Source of the DNA: Halomonas sp.
GTDB taxonomy: Bacteria > Pseudomonadota > Gammaproteobacteria > Pseudomonadales > Oleiphilaceae
NCBI GenBank assembly: GCA_007135745.1
Contig: SLIH01000427.1
Location: 1-7,166, forward strand
Reading direction: 5' to 3'
Length of the DNA: 7,166 nt
The position numbers were made by a program, and so were the translations under genes. Positions 1 through 6,670 of the stretch are shown here, piece after piece. Position 1 is the stretch's first letter, and each line of letters begins with the position of its first letter. Below the pieces are notes generated by a model that was given only the letters and a program-made list of their open reading frames with translations, did no database searches and was not told where the DNA came from.

Positions 1-933
<933 letters not shown>

Positions 934-937
934 CTAT

Positions 938-966
938 AAACTATCCAGCATTTCATGGCCGTACAA
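938..966 (-). promoter_or_regulatory. Possible sigma70-type promoter for fadH (weak)
   Basis: In the 144-bp divergent spacer (868-1011), the minus strand has TTGTAC (961-966) and TAGTTT (938-943) separated by 17 nt. Spacing is right, but the -10 matches consensus poorly. The spacer is AT-richer than the genes around it and must hold the promoters of both fadH and the AraC gene. I see no convincing plus-strand promoter. The call is tentative. Confidence 0.22.
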
Positions 967-1011
967 TATCTTTAAATTGGCATTTATTATCTTCACCTTG
1001 GTTTTTGATGC

Positions 1012-2106
1012 ATGCGGATCAATACCCGACAAAACCGCCTGGGGGACATCTCAGCCACCTATGTGGCGGTGATGGCGCGCACCCTGGAAGAACGCGGCAT
1101 CCCTTCCGCCCCCTGGCTGGCGCGATTTCGTATCTCAAGGGGACTGCTGGCAACACCCGGGGCCCGCATCAGCATTCCAAGGTTCATGCGTATGGGGCAT
1201 GCGGCCATTGGGCTGAGCGAGGATCCCGCACTGGGACTGGCTTTTGGGGAAAACACAAGGCTGACCGACATGGGCTTTGCCGGCATGGCGGCCATCAGTG
1301 CCCCGACACTGGGCGCGGCCCTGCGAACACTGATCCGGTTTGAGCGGCTGACGAGTTATAACAGCCGTGGGCACTCCTCCTGCGCCCGTGATGACGAGGG
1401 AAGAACACAGGCCACTTTCTATTCCATCAGCCCCTATAACCGCTACAACTGCTTCGTGGTGGACTCAATCCTGGCCGGCTGGGTGCAGTTCCTTCGCCAG
1501 CTCAGCGGGGAACAGCTTACGCCTCAGGAAGTGCACATCGAATACGCGTTACCGGATTACGAAGAAGCGCTGCAACAATGGTTTCAGTGCGATGTCTTCT
1601 TTTCTTCCAATCAGAACAAACTGGTTCTGCCACCGCAGCTGGACCAACAGCAAAATCCCATGGCGGAACCGGCCCTTCACCGGATCATGGTGGGTCAGTG
1701 CGAGCGCGAACACCAGATGATGGCGTCCGGATGGAACGTCATTCAGCGTATCCGCGACGCGGTCACCCCCCACATGAAAGGGGAACCCCCCAATATGGCG
1801 GATGTGGCGGCTTCAGTGGGTACAACGCAGTGGGGATTGCGGCGCAGCCTGGCGGAACAGGGCACCAGTTACCGGGCCGTTCTGGATATCATCAGAAGCG
1901 AGCTCGCACAGGATTACGTGCGCGACACTACCCTGTCTTTCACCGACATCGCTGACCTGCTCGGTTTCGCGAACCCCAGCGCCTTCCATCGAGCATTCCA
2001 ACGCTGGTTCGGGGTAACACCGGGAGATTACCGCAAAAGCACAGGTGAGCAGGAAGCTCACATGTCGATGCCATCGTCGGTATCGCCCTCCTCGTCATCG
2101 TCCTGA
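1012..2106 (+). CDS. AraC-family transcriptional regulator (arabinose-binding-like N-terminal domain)
   Basis: This 364-residue protein has the OruR/ArgR-like architecture. An N-terminal ligand-sensing domain of the arabinose-binding-like type covers roughly residues 15-205. A C-terminal double helix-turn-helix covers about 245-342 and ends in the AraC signature LLGFANPSAFHRAFQRW followed by FGVTPGDYRK. It is expected to be a cytoplasmic DNA-binding regulator. It is divergent from fadH with 144 bp between the starts, so fadH is the obvious candidate target; this is inference and the ligand is unknown. The ATG at 1012 has no good Shine-Dalgarno sequence, and another ATG four bases earlier is in a different frame. 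Met21 (1072) is an alternative start but would remove the beginning of the sensing domain. The 22 residues after the HTH end in a serine run (SPSSSSS). This tail is the complement of Asp/Glu codons of the small ORF on the other strand, with which it overlaps by 49 bp. No terminator follows it. Confidence 0.93.
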   Translation: MRINTRQNRLGDISATYVAVMARTLEERGIPSAPWLARFRISRGLLATPGARISIPRFMRMGHAAIGLSEDPALGLAFGENTRLTDMGFAGMAAISAPTLGAALRTLIRFERLTSYNSRGHSSCARDDEGRTQATFYSISPYNRYNCFVVDSILAGWVQFLRQLSGEQLTPQEVHIEYALPDYEEALQQWFQCDVFFSSNQNKLVLPPQLDQQQNPMAEPALHRIMVGQCEREHQMMASGWNVIQRIRDAVTPHMKGEPPNMADVAASVGTTQWGLRRSLAEQGTSYRAVLDIIRSELAQDYVRDTTLSFTDIADLLGFANPSAFHRAFQRWFGVTPGDYRKSTGEQEAHMSMPSSVSPSSSSS

Positions 2107-2150
2107 TCCCAGAGCAACCAGTCCAACAGCTCTTCTTCATACTCAGACAT
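2058..2150 (-). CDS. Small acidic Asp-rich protein, 30 residues, function unknown
   Basis: A 31-codon frame (ATG 2148-2150, TGA 2058-2060) begins MSEYEEELLDWLLWDQ and continues with a tail made mostly of Asp, Glu, Gly and Thr ending in IDM. It has 9 Asp and 6 Glu in 30 residues and no Lys or Arg. Residues 4-14 (YEEELLDWLLW) could form a short amphipathic helix with two Trp; no signal peptide or membrane segment is apparent. The case for translation is a perfect AGGAGG 7 nt before the ATG. It lies 74 nt downstream of tRNA-Asp on the same strand with no strong terminator between, so co-transcription from the tRNA promoter is plausible. The 3' half overlaps the end of the AraC gene tail-to-tail. 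Its Shine-Dalgarno is partly inside a hairpin. I do not recognise a family; a chance ORF remains possible. Confidence 0.6.
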   Translation of the reverse strand: MSEYEEELLDWLLWDQDDDEEGDTDDGIDM

Positions 2151-2157
2151 CACAAAG

Positions 2158-2182
2158 CCTCCTGTGCGCTTTTCGCTCAGGA
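2158..2182 (-). promoter_or_regulatory. Shine-Dalgarno of the small ORF inside a leader hairpin
   Basis: On the minus strand AGGAGG (2158-2163) is a full anti-16S match. It is preceded by an inverted repeat: TCCTG (2178-2182) pairs with CAGGA (2160-2164), there is an A.A mismatch, then GCG (2174-2176) pairs with CGC (2166-2168) across a 5-nt loop. The stem covers four of the six Shine-Dalgarno bases, so folding would be expected to hinder ribosome binding. The pairing is seen directly; a regulatory role is inferred. A TAATAT hexamer at 2182-2187 could act as a -10 element, but no -35 partner is evident. Confidence 0.45.
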
Positions 2183-2224
2183 TATTAGGGCCAGGTGACC
2201 GTTTTATGACGGCATGGGAAAAAA

Positions 2225-2301
2225 TGGCGGAGCGGACGGGACTCGAACCCGCGACCCCCGGCGTGACAGGCCGGTATTCTAACCAACTGAACTACCGCTC
2301 C
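2225..2301 (-). tRNA. tRNA-Asp (anticodon GTC)
   Basis: The minus strand gives a complete 77-nt tRNA. The acceptor stem is GGAGCGG/CCGCTCC (5' end at 2301), with a D-arm containing AGTTCAGTTGGTTAGA and anticodon loop CTGTCAC with anticodon GTC. The T-arm GCGGGTTCGAGTCCCGT is followed by discriminator G and an encoded CCA (2225-2227). It is nearly identical to E. coli tRNA-Asp as I remember it. It decodes both GAC and GAU. Six T residues follow the CCA directly (2219-2224), but no hairpin of terminator type stands in front of them, so termination may be incomplete. I found no repeat of its 3' end elsewhere in the window that would mark an integration site. Confidence 0.98.
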
Positions 2302-2318
2302 AGGCAGGAACGGGCGGG

Positions 2319-2346
2319 ATTATAACGGCGTGGTCGCGCAAGTCAA
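2319..2346 (-). promoter_or_regulatory. Consensus sigma70 promoter of tRNA-Asp
   Basis: On the minus strand, TTGACT (2341-2346) and TATAAT (2319-2324) are separated by 16 nt. The run CCCGCCCG follows the -10; a GC-rich discriminator like this is typical of stringently controlled stable-RNA promoters. Transcription would begin about 10 nt upstream of the tRNA 5' end. The -35 lies only 14 bp after the stop of the upstream AraC gene. Confidence 0.88.
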
Positions 2347-2360
2347 CGGCCACTGCCCCA

Positions 2361-3401
2361 TCAGGCTGAAATGCCCGTCTCTGCCTTTTCTTCGGAATCC
2401 CGGGATTGGCGCCGATACTCAATGGGCGTCATACCGGACCAGCGTTTGAAAGCCCGATAAAAGGTACTGGGTTCCGAGAAACCGGTCAGATAAACGATCT
2501 CATCGATGGATTCATCGGTCGCCGCCAGTAGCCGACACGCCAGACGGTAACGGAATTGGGAAAGCACCTGATTGAACGAGGTACCCGCGTCGGAAAGACG
2601 CGTACGCAGCGTCCTTGGTTTTATATCAAGACGTTCGGCCACTGCGTCCAGAGTGACTTCGCCTGATTCCAGCAGCTCCGCGACCAGTCGTTCGACGCGC
2701 CCGACAATATCCTGCTTCTCCAGTTCCGCCATTTTTTCACTGGCGTACTGCTCATGCAGCTGCAACAGACGGGGTTCATGGTGCGGGGAGGGATAATCCA
2801 GCAGTGCGCGATCGAAATAAACCCGCGTTTCCCTCTGCTCAAACTCTACTGGACAGCCCAGAATAGCTTCCACGCGCTCCTGACCATGAGCACGCTGATG
2901 CTCGAAATGCACCCCCAGAGGCTTGAACTTCCCGTCAGTTACTGAGTTAAAAAAGCGAATAACCCCCTGAACAAAAGCCTCAGAGAAATGCCCGATACGA
3001 CGGACTTCGCCGGCTGCTGCAGTGAGAATCAGGTAACAGTCGTTGTCATCAATATGAAAATTCAGTTCCGCCGCGTCGGTCAGCAGTCGCTGATAATTCA
3101 TGGCGCGACGAAGGCCCTCGCCAAAGGTGGGACTGCTCAGAAACAGGTATTCCAGCACATGGCCTTTGTAGGTGGGAAGCTTCTGCCCCAGGTTCAGGCC
3201 GATGTCCGGGTCGCCCGTTTCTTCCTCCAGCACCTGCCAGAACAATACCTGAGCAGCATGAGGTGTACGCAGATCCTCCTTCCAGAGGTAGTCCTCGCTG
3301 ATGTTGAGGCGCCGGAAAACAGCCTGGGTATCAATTCCGGAACACTTCATCGCCTGATAGATCAGACGAAGCATGACTCCGGCATCTCGTTGCTCACTCA
3401 T
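2361..3401 (-). CDS. AraC-family transcriptional regulator (arabinose-binding-like N-terminal domain)
   Basis: This 346-residue protein has the same two-part architecture as the regulator at 1012. The N-terminal sensing domain covers about residues 20-205 (it includes DPDIGLNLGQ and GHVLEYLFLSSPTFGEGLRRAMNY). A C-terminal AraC DNA-binding region covers about 230-332 and ends in the signature YLTGFSEPSTFYRAFKRW then SGMTPIEYRR. The sequences of the two regulators differ clearly, so they are not a recent duplication. The start at 3401 has GGGAAG 6 nt upstream. It is divergent from the MaoC-like gene across a 161-bp spacer, which makes that gene the likely target; ligand and direction of control are unknown. 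Its TGA is 14 bp from the tRNA-Asp -35 box with no terminator visible, so its transcript may run into the tRNA. The family call is secure, the specific role open. Confidence 0.94.
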   Translation of the reverse strand: MSEQRDAGVMLRLIYQAMKCSGIDTQAVFRRLNISEDYLWKEDLRTPHAAQVLFWQVLEEETGDPDIGLNLGQKLPTYKGHVLEYLFLSSPTFGEGLRRAMNYQRLLTDAAELNFHIDDNDCYLILTAAAGEVRRIGHFSEAFVQGVIRFFNSVTDGKFKPLGVHFEHQRAHGQERVEAILGCPVEFEQRETRVYFDRALLDYPSPHHEPRLLQLHEQYASEKMAELEKQDIVGRVERLVAELLESGEVTLDAVAERLDIKPRTLRTRLSDAGTSFNQVLSQFRYRLACRLLAATDESIDEIVYLTGFSEPSTFYRAFKRWSGMTPIEYRRQSRDSEEKAETGISA

Positions 3402-3562
3402 AGATGGCTTCCCGCAAAATCACTCCTCATTTGCCGACTTGCCGCAGACCCCTGTCAGCCGGGGTTTGACGCCTGACCAAGCGCCGTGCAAAGCTCGGTA
3501 GCGATTTACCCAAACCCTGCGTTCTTTCAACGATCAACTTCACATGAAGCATAGCAGCGAAT
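3402..3562. other. Divergent spacer between AraC regulator and MaoC-like gene
   Basis: No gene is seen here. It contains a near-perfect inverted repeat CTTCA-CA-TGAAG (3538-3549), 13 bp before the MaoC start codon. It also has two direct copies of TTGCCG, 8 bp apart (3431-3436 and 3439-3444), closer to the AraC start. Either could be a regulator site; direct repeats are the usual form of AraC-family sites, though those are normally longer and one or two helical turns apart. No promoter with both good hexamers was found on either strand. These repeats are short enough to arise by chance. Confidence 0.25.
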
Positions 3563-4441
3563 ATGAATAAATCCCGTGATTATCAGTTCAAGGCACCGGC
3601 TCTGCCACCACTGTACGCCCGTGCTATCATGCCCGCCACCGGCGGTAAACAGAAGAAAATCTCGGCAAGCAGTATACCCGCACTGGAGGCGACCCTTACA
3701 GGGGCCAGAACGGATACTGCGGGGCTCAGCCAGTATCGTACCATCTGCGGTTTCTCTCCCAGCCGTCACTGCCCCATTACCTGGCCACACATTCTGGCGT
3801 TTCCACTACACATCCGGCTTATGACGGACCCGGCCTTCCCGCTGCCACTGCTGGGGCTGGTGCACCTCCGAAACAGCATTACGCAGCACCGCGCCATCCA
3901 CCAGGGTGAATGCCTGGATCTCCGCTGCCGCCTGGATAACGCCACCGAGGCGGAACGTGGCCTGGAATTTGACATTGTTACCGAGGCTCGCAGCAGCGGC
4001 AGCCTTGTCTGGGAAGAGTACAGCACCATACTGTTCCGAAAATCCAATGGCGGAGGCAACGGTAAAAAAAGCGAAACGCGCAAACCGGAAATGCTCAGCC
4101 AACAGGCAACAATAACGGCGCCGGAGAATATCGGACGCCGCTATGGTCGGGTATCGGGTGACCTAAACCCCATCCATATCCATGCCATAACGGCCAGGGC
4201 ATTCGGTTTCCCACGTTCCATTGCCCACGGCATGTGGAGCAAAGCCCGCTGCCTTGCCCACCTGCAGGAGACTGGCGTGCAACTGGATGCCTGCCGGGTG
4301 CAGTCACGCTTCCAGAAACCTCTACTGCTTCCCGGTTCCGCGATACTGACCTGGAACAGCAATGAAAGCAGCCGGACCTTCAGGCTTCTGAACGCGGATG
4401 CGAGTGCACCTCATCTCGAGGGGCTGATTGAGCCGCTCTAA
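3563..4441 (+). CDS. MaoC-like (R)-hydratase/acyl dehydratase, double hotdog
   Basis: This 292-residue protein is of the MaoC/hydratase-2 superfamily, which adds water to or removes it from enoyl-/3-hydroxyacyl-CoA (or ACP) thioesters. The second hotdog (about 180-290) carries the hydratase-2 motif YGRVSGDLNPIHIH with predicted catalytic Asp200 and His205 plus Asn202, followed by AFGFPRSIAHGMW. The first half (about 35-160) resembles a degenerate hotdog with HILAFPLHIRLMT and PLLGLVHLRNSI, blocks typical of proteobacterial proteins of this type. A low-complexity linker GGGNGKK (163-169) lies between the halves. The start at 3563 has only a poor Shine-Dalgarno; Met23 would lose the conserved-looking LPPLYARA segment, so the longer form is preferred. 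Its TAA interlocks with the TAG of the convergent kinase gene. A role in fatty-acid or polyhydroxyalkanoate-type metabolism under the adjacent AraC regulator is inferred. Confidence 0.88.
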   Translation: MNKSRDYQFKAPALPPLYARAIMPATGGKQKKISASSIPALEATLTGARTDTAGLSQYRTICGFSPSRHCPITWPHILAFPLHIRLMTDPAFPLPLLGLVHLRNSITQHRAIHQGECLDLRCRLDNATEAERGLEFDIVTEARSSGSLVWEEYSTILFRKSNGGGNGKKSETRKPEMLSQQATITAPENIGRRYGRVSGDLNPIHIHAITARAFGFPRSIAHGMWSKARCLAHLQETGVQLDACRVQSRFQKPLLLPGSAILTWNSNESSRTFRLLNADASAPHLEGLIEPL

Positions 4442-6015
4442 CACTCCGAGGCCAGAGGGAGGGTAAACCAGAATTCCGTACCCCCCTCTGGCCGGCGATG
4501 AAACCCGATTTCGCCTCCCTGTCCCTGAACCAGGGTACGACAGAGAGAAAGTCCGATCCCCATACCGTCACGCTTGTTGGTGTAGAAGGGATGAAACAGG
4601 CGGCTCTCCGCATCGTCCGGCAAACCACAACCGCTATCCGCCACGCTAATACACATCCTCCCCTCATCTTCCAACACCTCGGCACTGACAATCACCGGGT
4701 CCCGGGTGTCGGCCATGCGCGAGGCTTCCAGGGCGTTGCGGATCAGGTTCAGAGTGACCTGCTGAACCTGCACCGGGTCGGCCATTACCCTGGGCAGGTG
4801 GCGGGGGAGTGACAGCTCCACGGCCACCGCATTGGTCCGTGCATCCACTTCGGCAAACTCCCGGCTTTCAGCAAGCAACCGCGCGATATCGACTTCCTCG
4901 CGACCACTCGCCGGTTTCTGAACGAACTGCCTGATCCGCCGAACCACTTCGCTGGCTCGATGGGATTGGGCGGCCATCTTGCCAAGTAATTCTTCCAGCT
5001 TTTCCCGATCCAGACTTTCCCGCTCCATCATCCGCGAAACGAGACTGGCATAGTTTGCTATGGCAGTGAGCGGCTGGTTCACTTCGTGCGCAAAGCCGGC
5101 GGCCATCTCCCCCATAGTTGAAAGCCGCGATGCGTGAGCCAGCTGCTCACGCTGGACCTCCACCAGTTGCCGAGTCTCCTCCAGAGCCCGTTCCTGGGCA
5201 AGCTCTTCACTGATATCCCGGAAAACCAGCACACTGCCGTTGACCTGCCCCCCTTCCAGTCGGGGCGTGGCCCGGTACTCCACCGGAATGGAGCTGCCAT
5301 CCGGACGCCTGATATGGACACCGCGGCGGACAACGGGCGCTCCGTCGTGGCAGAGTACGCGATCCGCATGCTCACCGGTTCCAGCCCCCGCTGTCGGGAA
5401 ATGGAGTTCGCGGATTGAGCGCCCGACCAGCGCCTCCTGGGTCACACCATTGATCTCCGCTGCGGCCGGATTGGCGAATGTAATCACGCCCTCGCTATCC
5501 AGACCATACACCCCTTCAAACATGGCATTAAGAATGCCCGCCTGATCCCCCTCCAGCTGGCGGTTGCGCGCCTGCAGTGCACGTTCAAGCTGGATGACTC
5601 GAACATGGGTATCCACCCGGGCGATCACTTCCTGAGCCTGAAAGGGCTTGGCAATGTAATCCGCCCCACCAACGGCAAAGCCCTGTACCTTGGCATCAAC
5701 GTCGTTCAGTGCCGAGAGAAAAACAATCGCGCTCAGAGCGGTTGCGGGATCCTCCCTCAAGCGGGCGCATACCTCAAAGCCGTCCATGCCGGGCATCATA
5801 ATATCCAGCAGAATAACTTGCGGGTGGTGGCGGTGGGCAAGCTGAAGCGCTTTCTCACCGTCGTTGGCAATCAGAAGCTGGTAGCCCTTATCGCGCAGGG
5901 TTTCATAAAGCACTTTCAGGTTCTGGGGGTTGTCGTCGACAAGCAGCACACAGGGAGCCCCCCTCAAACTGCCCCCATCATTTTCTGTCACCGGAATGTC
6001 GCTCAGTGTGCTCAC
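4438..6015 (-). CDS. Cytoplasmic hybrid sensor kinase, REC-PAS-HisKA-HATPase
   Basis: This 525-residue histidine kinase has four parts. A receiver domain at about 20-140 has acidic pocket Asp27/Asp28, phosphoacceptor Asp71 in LLDIMMPGMDG, and Lys123 in AKPF. A PAS domain spans about 157-270. A FixL-type dimerisation/phosphoacceptor domain carries His310 in GFAHEVNQPLTAIANY. The ATPase domain has an N-box NLIRNALEA (423-431), a D-box VADSGCGLP (458-466) and a G-box GMGIGLSL (484-491). Short heptad-like segments link REC to PAS (about 140-157) and PAS to HisKA (270-297). No membrane segment is present, so signal input is cytoplasmic, through the PAS domain and through phosphorylation of the receiver. 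I see no heme-PAS motif like that of rhizobial FixL, so oxygen sensing should not be assumed. The start is GTG (6013-6015), supported by GGGAGG 4 nt upstream, and overlaps the regulator's TGA as GTGA, implying translational coupling. It likely phosphorylates that regulator. Confidence 0.94.
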   Translation of the reverse strand: MSTLSDIPVTENDGGSLRGAPCVLLVDDNPQNLKVLYETLRDKGYQLLIANDGEKALQLAHRHHPQVILLDIMMPGMDGFEVCARLREDPATALSAIVFLSALNDVDAKVQGFAVGGADYIAKPFQAQEVIARVDTHVRVIQLERALQARNRQLEGDQAGILNAMFEGVYGLDSEGVITFANPAAAEINGVTQEALVGRSIRELHFPTAGAGTGEHADRVLCHDGAPVVRRGVHIRRPDGSSIPVEYRATPRLEGGQVNGSVLVFRDISEELAQERALEETRQLVEVQREQLAHASRLSTMGEMAAGFAHEVNQPLTAIANYASLVSRMMERESLDREKLEELLGKMAAQSHRASEVVRRIRQFVQKPASGREEVDIARLLAESREFAEVDARTNAVAVELSLPRHLPRVMADPVQVQQVTLNLIRNALEASRMADTRDPVIVSAEVLEDEGRMCISVADSGCGLPDDAESRLFHPFYTNKRDGMGIGLSLCRTLVQGQGGEIGFHRRPEGGTEFWFTLPLASEC

Positions 6016-6629
6016 TCAACCTCCCGAACCGACAGAACCATACGCACCAGCTGAGCCAGCGAATGGGTACCCATCTTGTGCATAACCCGCGAGCGGTGAA
6101 TCTCAACAGTGCGCTGACTGATATCCAGCTCAATGGCAATCACTTTGTTCGCCTGCCCTGCCATCATCCGCTCCATGATTTCGTGTTCCCGCGGAGTCAG
6201 GGTCGCCAGCCGGTCACGGATGAGCTGTTTCTGGGCCAGGGTTTCGCGCTGCTCACGATCGCGCTGGAGTGCCTGGTTGATTTTCTCCAGCAACTGATCC
6301 TCGCGATAGGGCTTTTCTATGAAATCATCCGCGCCATGTCGCATTGCCTCCACGGCGAGGGGAACGTCACCGTGGCCGGTCACAAATATGATGGGGAGCA
6401 TCGAATGACGTTCATTAAGTGCACGCTGGAGGGCCATTCCGTCCATTCCGGGCATACGGATATCGAGAACAATACAGCCGGCCATGTCAGGGGACCAGTC
6501 GGCAAGAAATGCCTCCGCCTGTTCGTATGACGCCACCCTCATCCCTTCTGACTGCAACAGCATCGCCAGGGAATCCCTGACCGCCTCATCATCTTCTACA
6601 ACGAATACCGTCTCTTCAGCATCTCCCAT
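6012..6629 (-). CDS. FixJ-like response regulator, REC plus LuxR-type HTH
   Basis: This 205-residue two-domain regulator has a receiver at 1-120 with acidic residues Glu12-Asp13-Asp14, phosphoacceptor Asp56 in LDIRMPGMDG, Thr84 in VTGHGDVPLAVEAM and Lys106 in EKPY. The VTGHGDVPLAVEA block is characteristic of the FixJ/TodT/StyR group. A helical linker of about 110-140 leads to a LuxR/NarL DNA-binding domain at about 143-200, with LTPREHEIME and the recognition region ISQRTVEIHRSRVMHKM. Phosphorylation by the adjacent kinase would be expected to allow dimerisation and DNA binding. The ATG at 6629 has GGGAG 7 nt upstream. Its stop overlaps the kinase GTG, and it lies 41 nt after the upstream peptidase gene on the same strand, so all three may form one transcript. 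Target genes are unknown. Confidence 0.95.
   Translation of the reverse strand: MGDAEETVFVVEDDEAVRDSLAMLLQSEGMRVASYEQAEAFLADWSPDMAGCIVLDIRMPGMDGMALQRALNERHSMLPIIFVTGHGDVPLAVEAMRHGADDFIEKPYREDQLLEKINQALQRDREQRETLAQKQLIRDRLATLTPREHEIMERMMAGQANKVIAIELDISQRTVEIHRSRVMHKMGTHSLAQLVRMVLSVREVE
6020..6025 (-). promoter_or_regulatory. Ribosome binding site of the kinase gene, inside the regulator gene
   Basis: GGGAGG on the minus strand lies within the last codons of the response regulator and 4 nt before the GTG at 6015. It supports that non-ATG start and coupled translation of the two proteins. Confidence 0.65.
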
Positions 6630-6670
6630 GTTCAGGCTCCCGCTTCCTGTGTGCGTCGAAAACCAACAAG

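Noticed and set aside
2191..2224. Rho-independent terminator after tRNA-Asp
   Set aside because: The T6 run comes immediately after CCA with no dedicated hairpin before it. The small CCGT/ACGG inverted repeat lies after the T run and is too weak.
2225..2301. tRNA-Asp as integration site of a mobile element
   Set aside because: No repeat of the tRNA 3' end was found elsewhere in the window, and no integrase is present. The flanks look like ordinary chromosomal genes.
5173..5545. FixL-like oxygen-sensing heme PAS domain in the kinase
   Set aside because: The phosphoacceptor region and partner are FixL/FixJ-like, but the PAS sequence does not show the heme-pocket pattern I know from rhizobial FixL.
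5605..6530. Two plus-strand frames of 149 and 174 codons opposite the kinase and regulator genes
   Set aside because: The minus-strand frames carry complete two-component domains; the plus-strand products look like random translation and have no good start sites.
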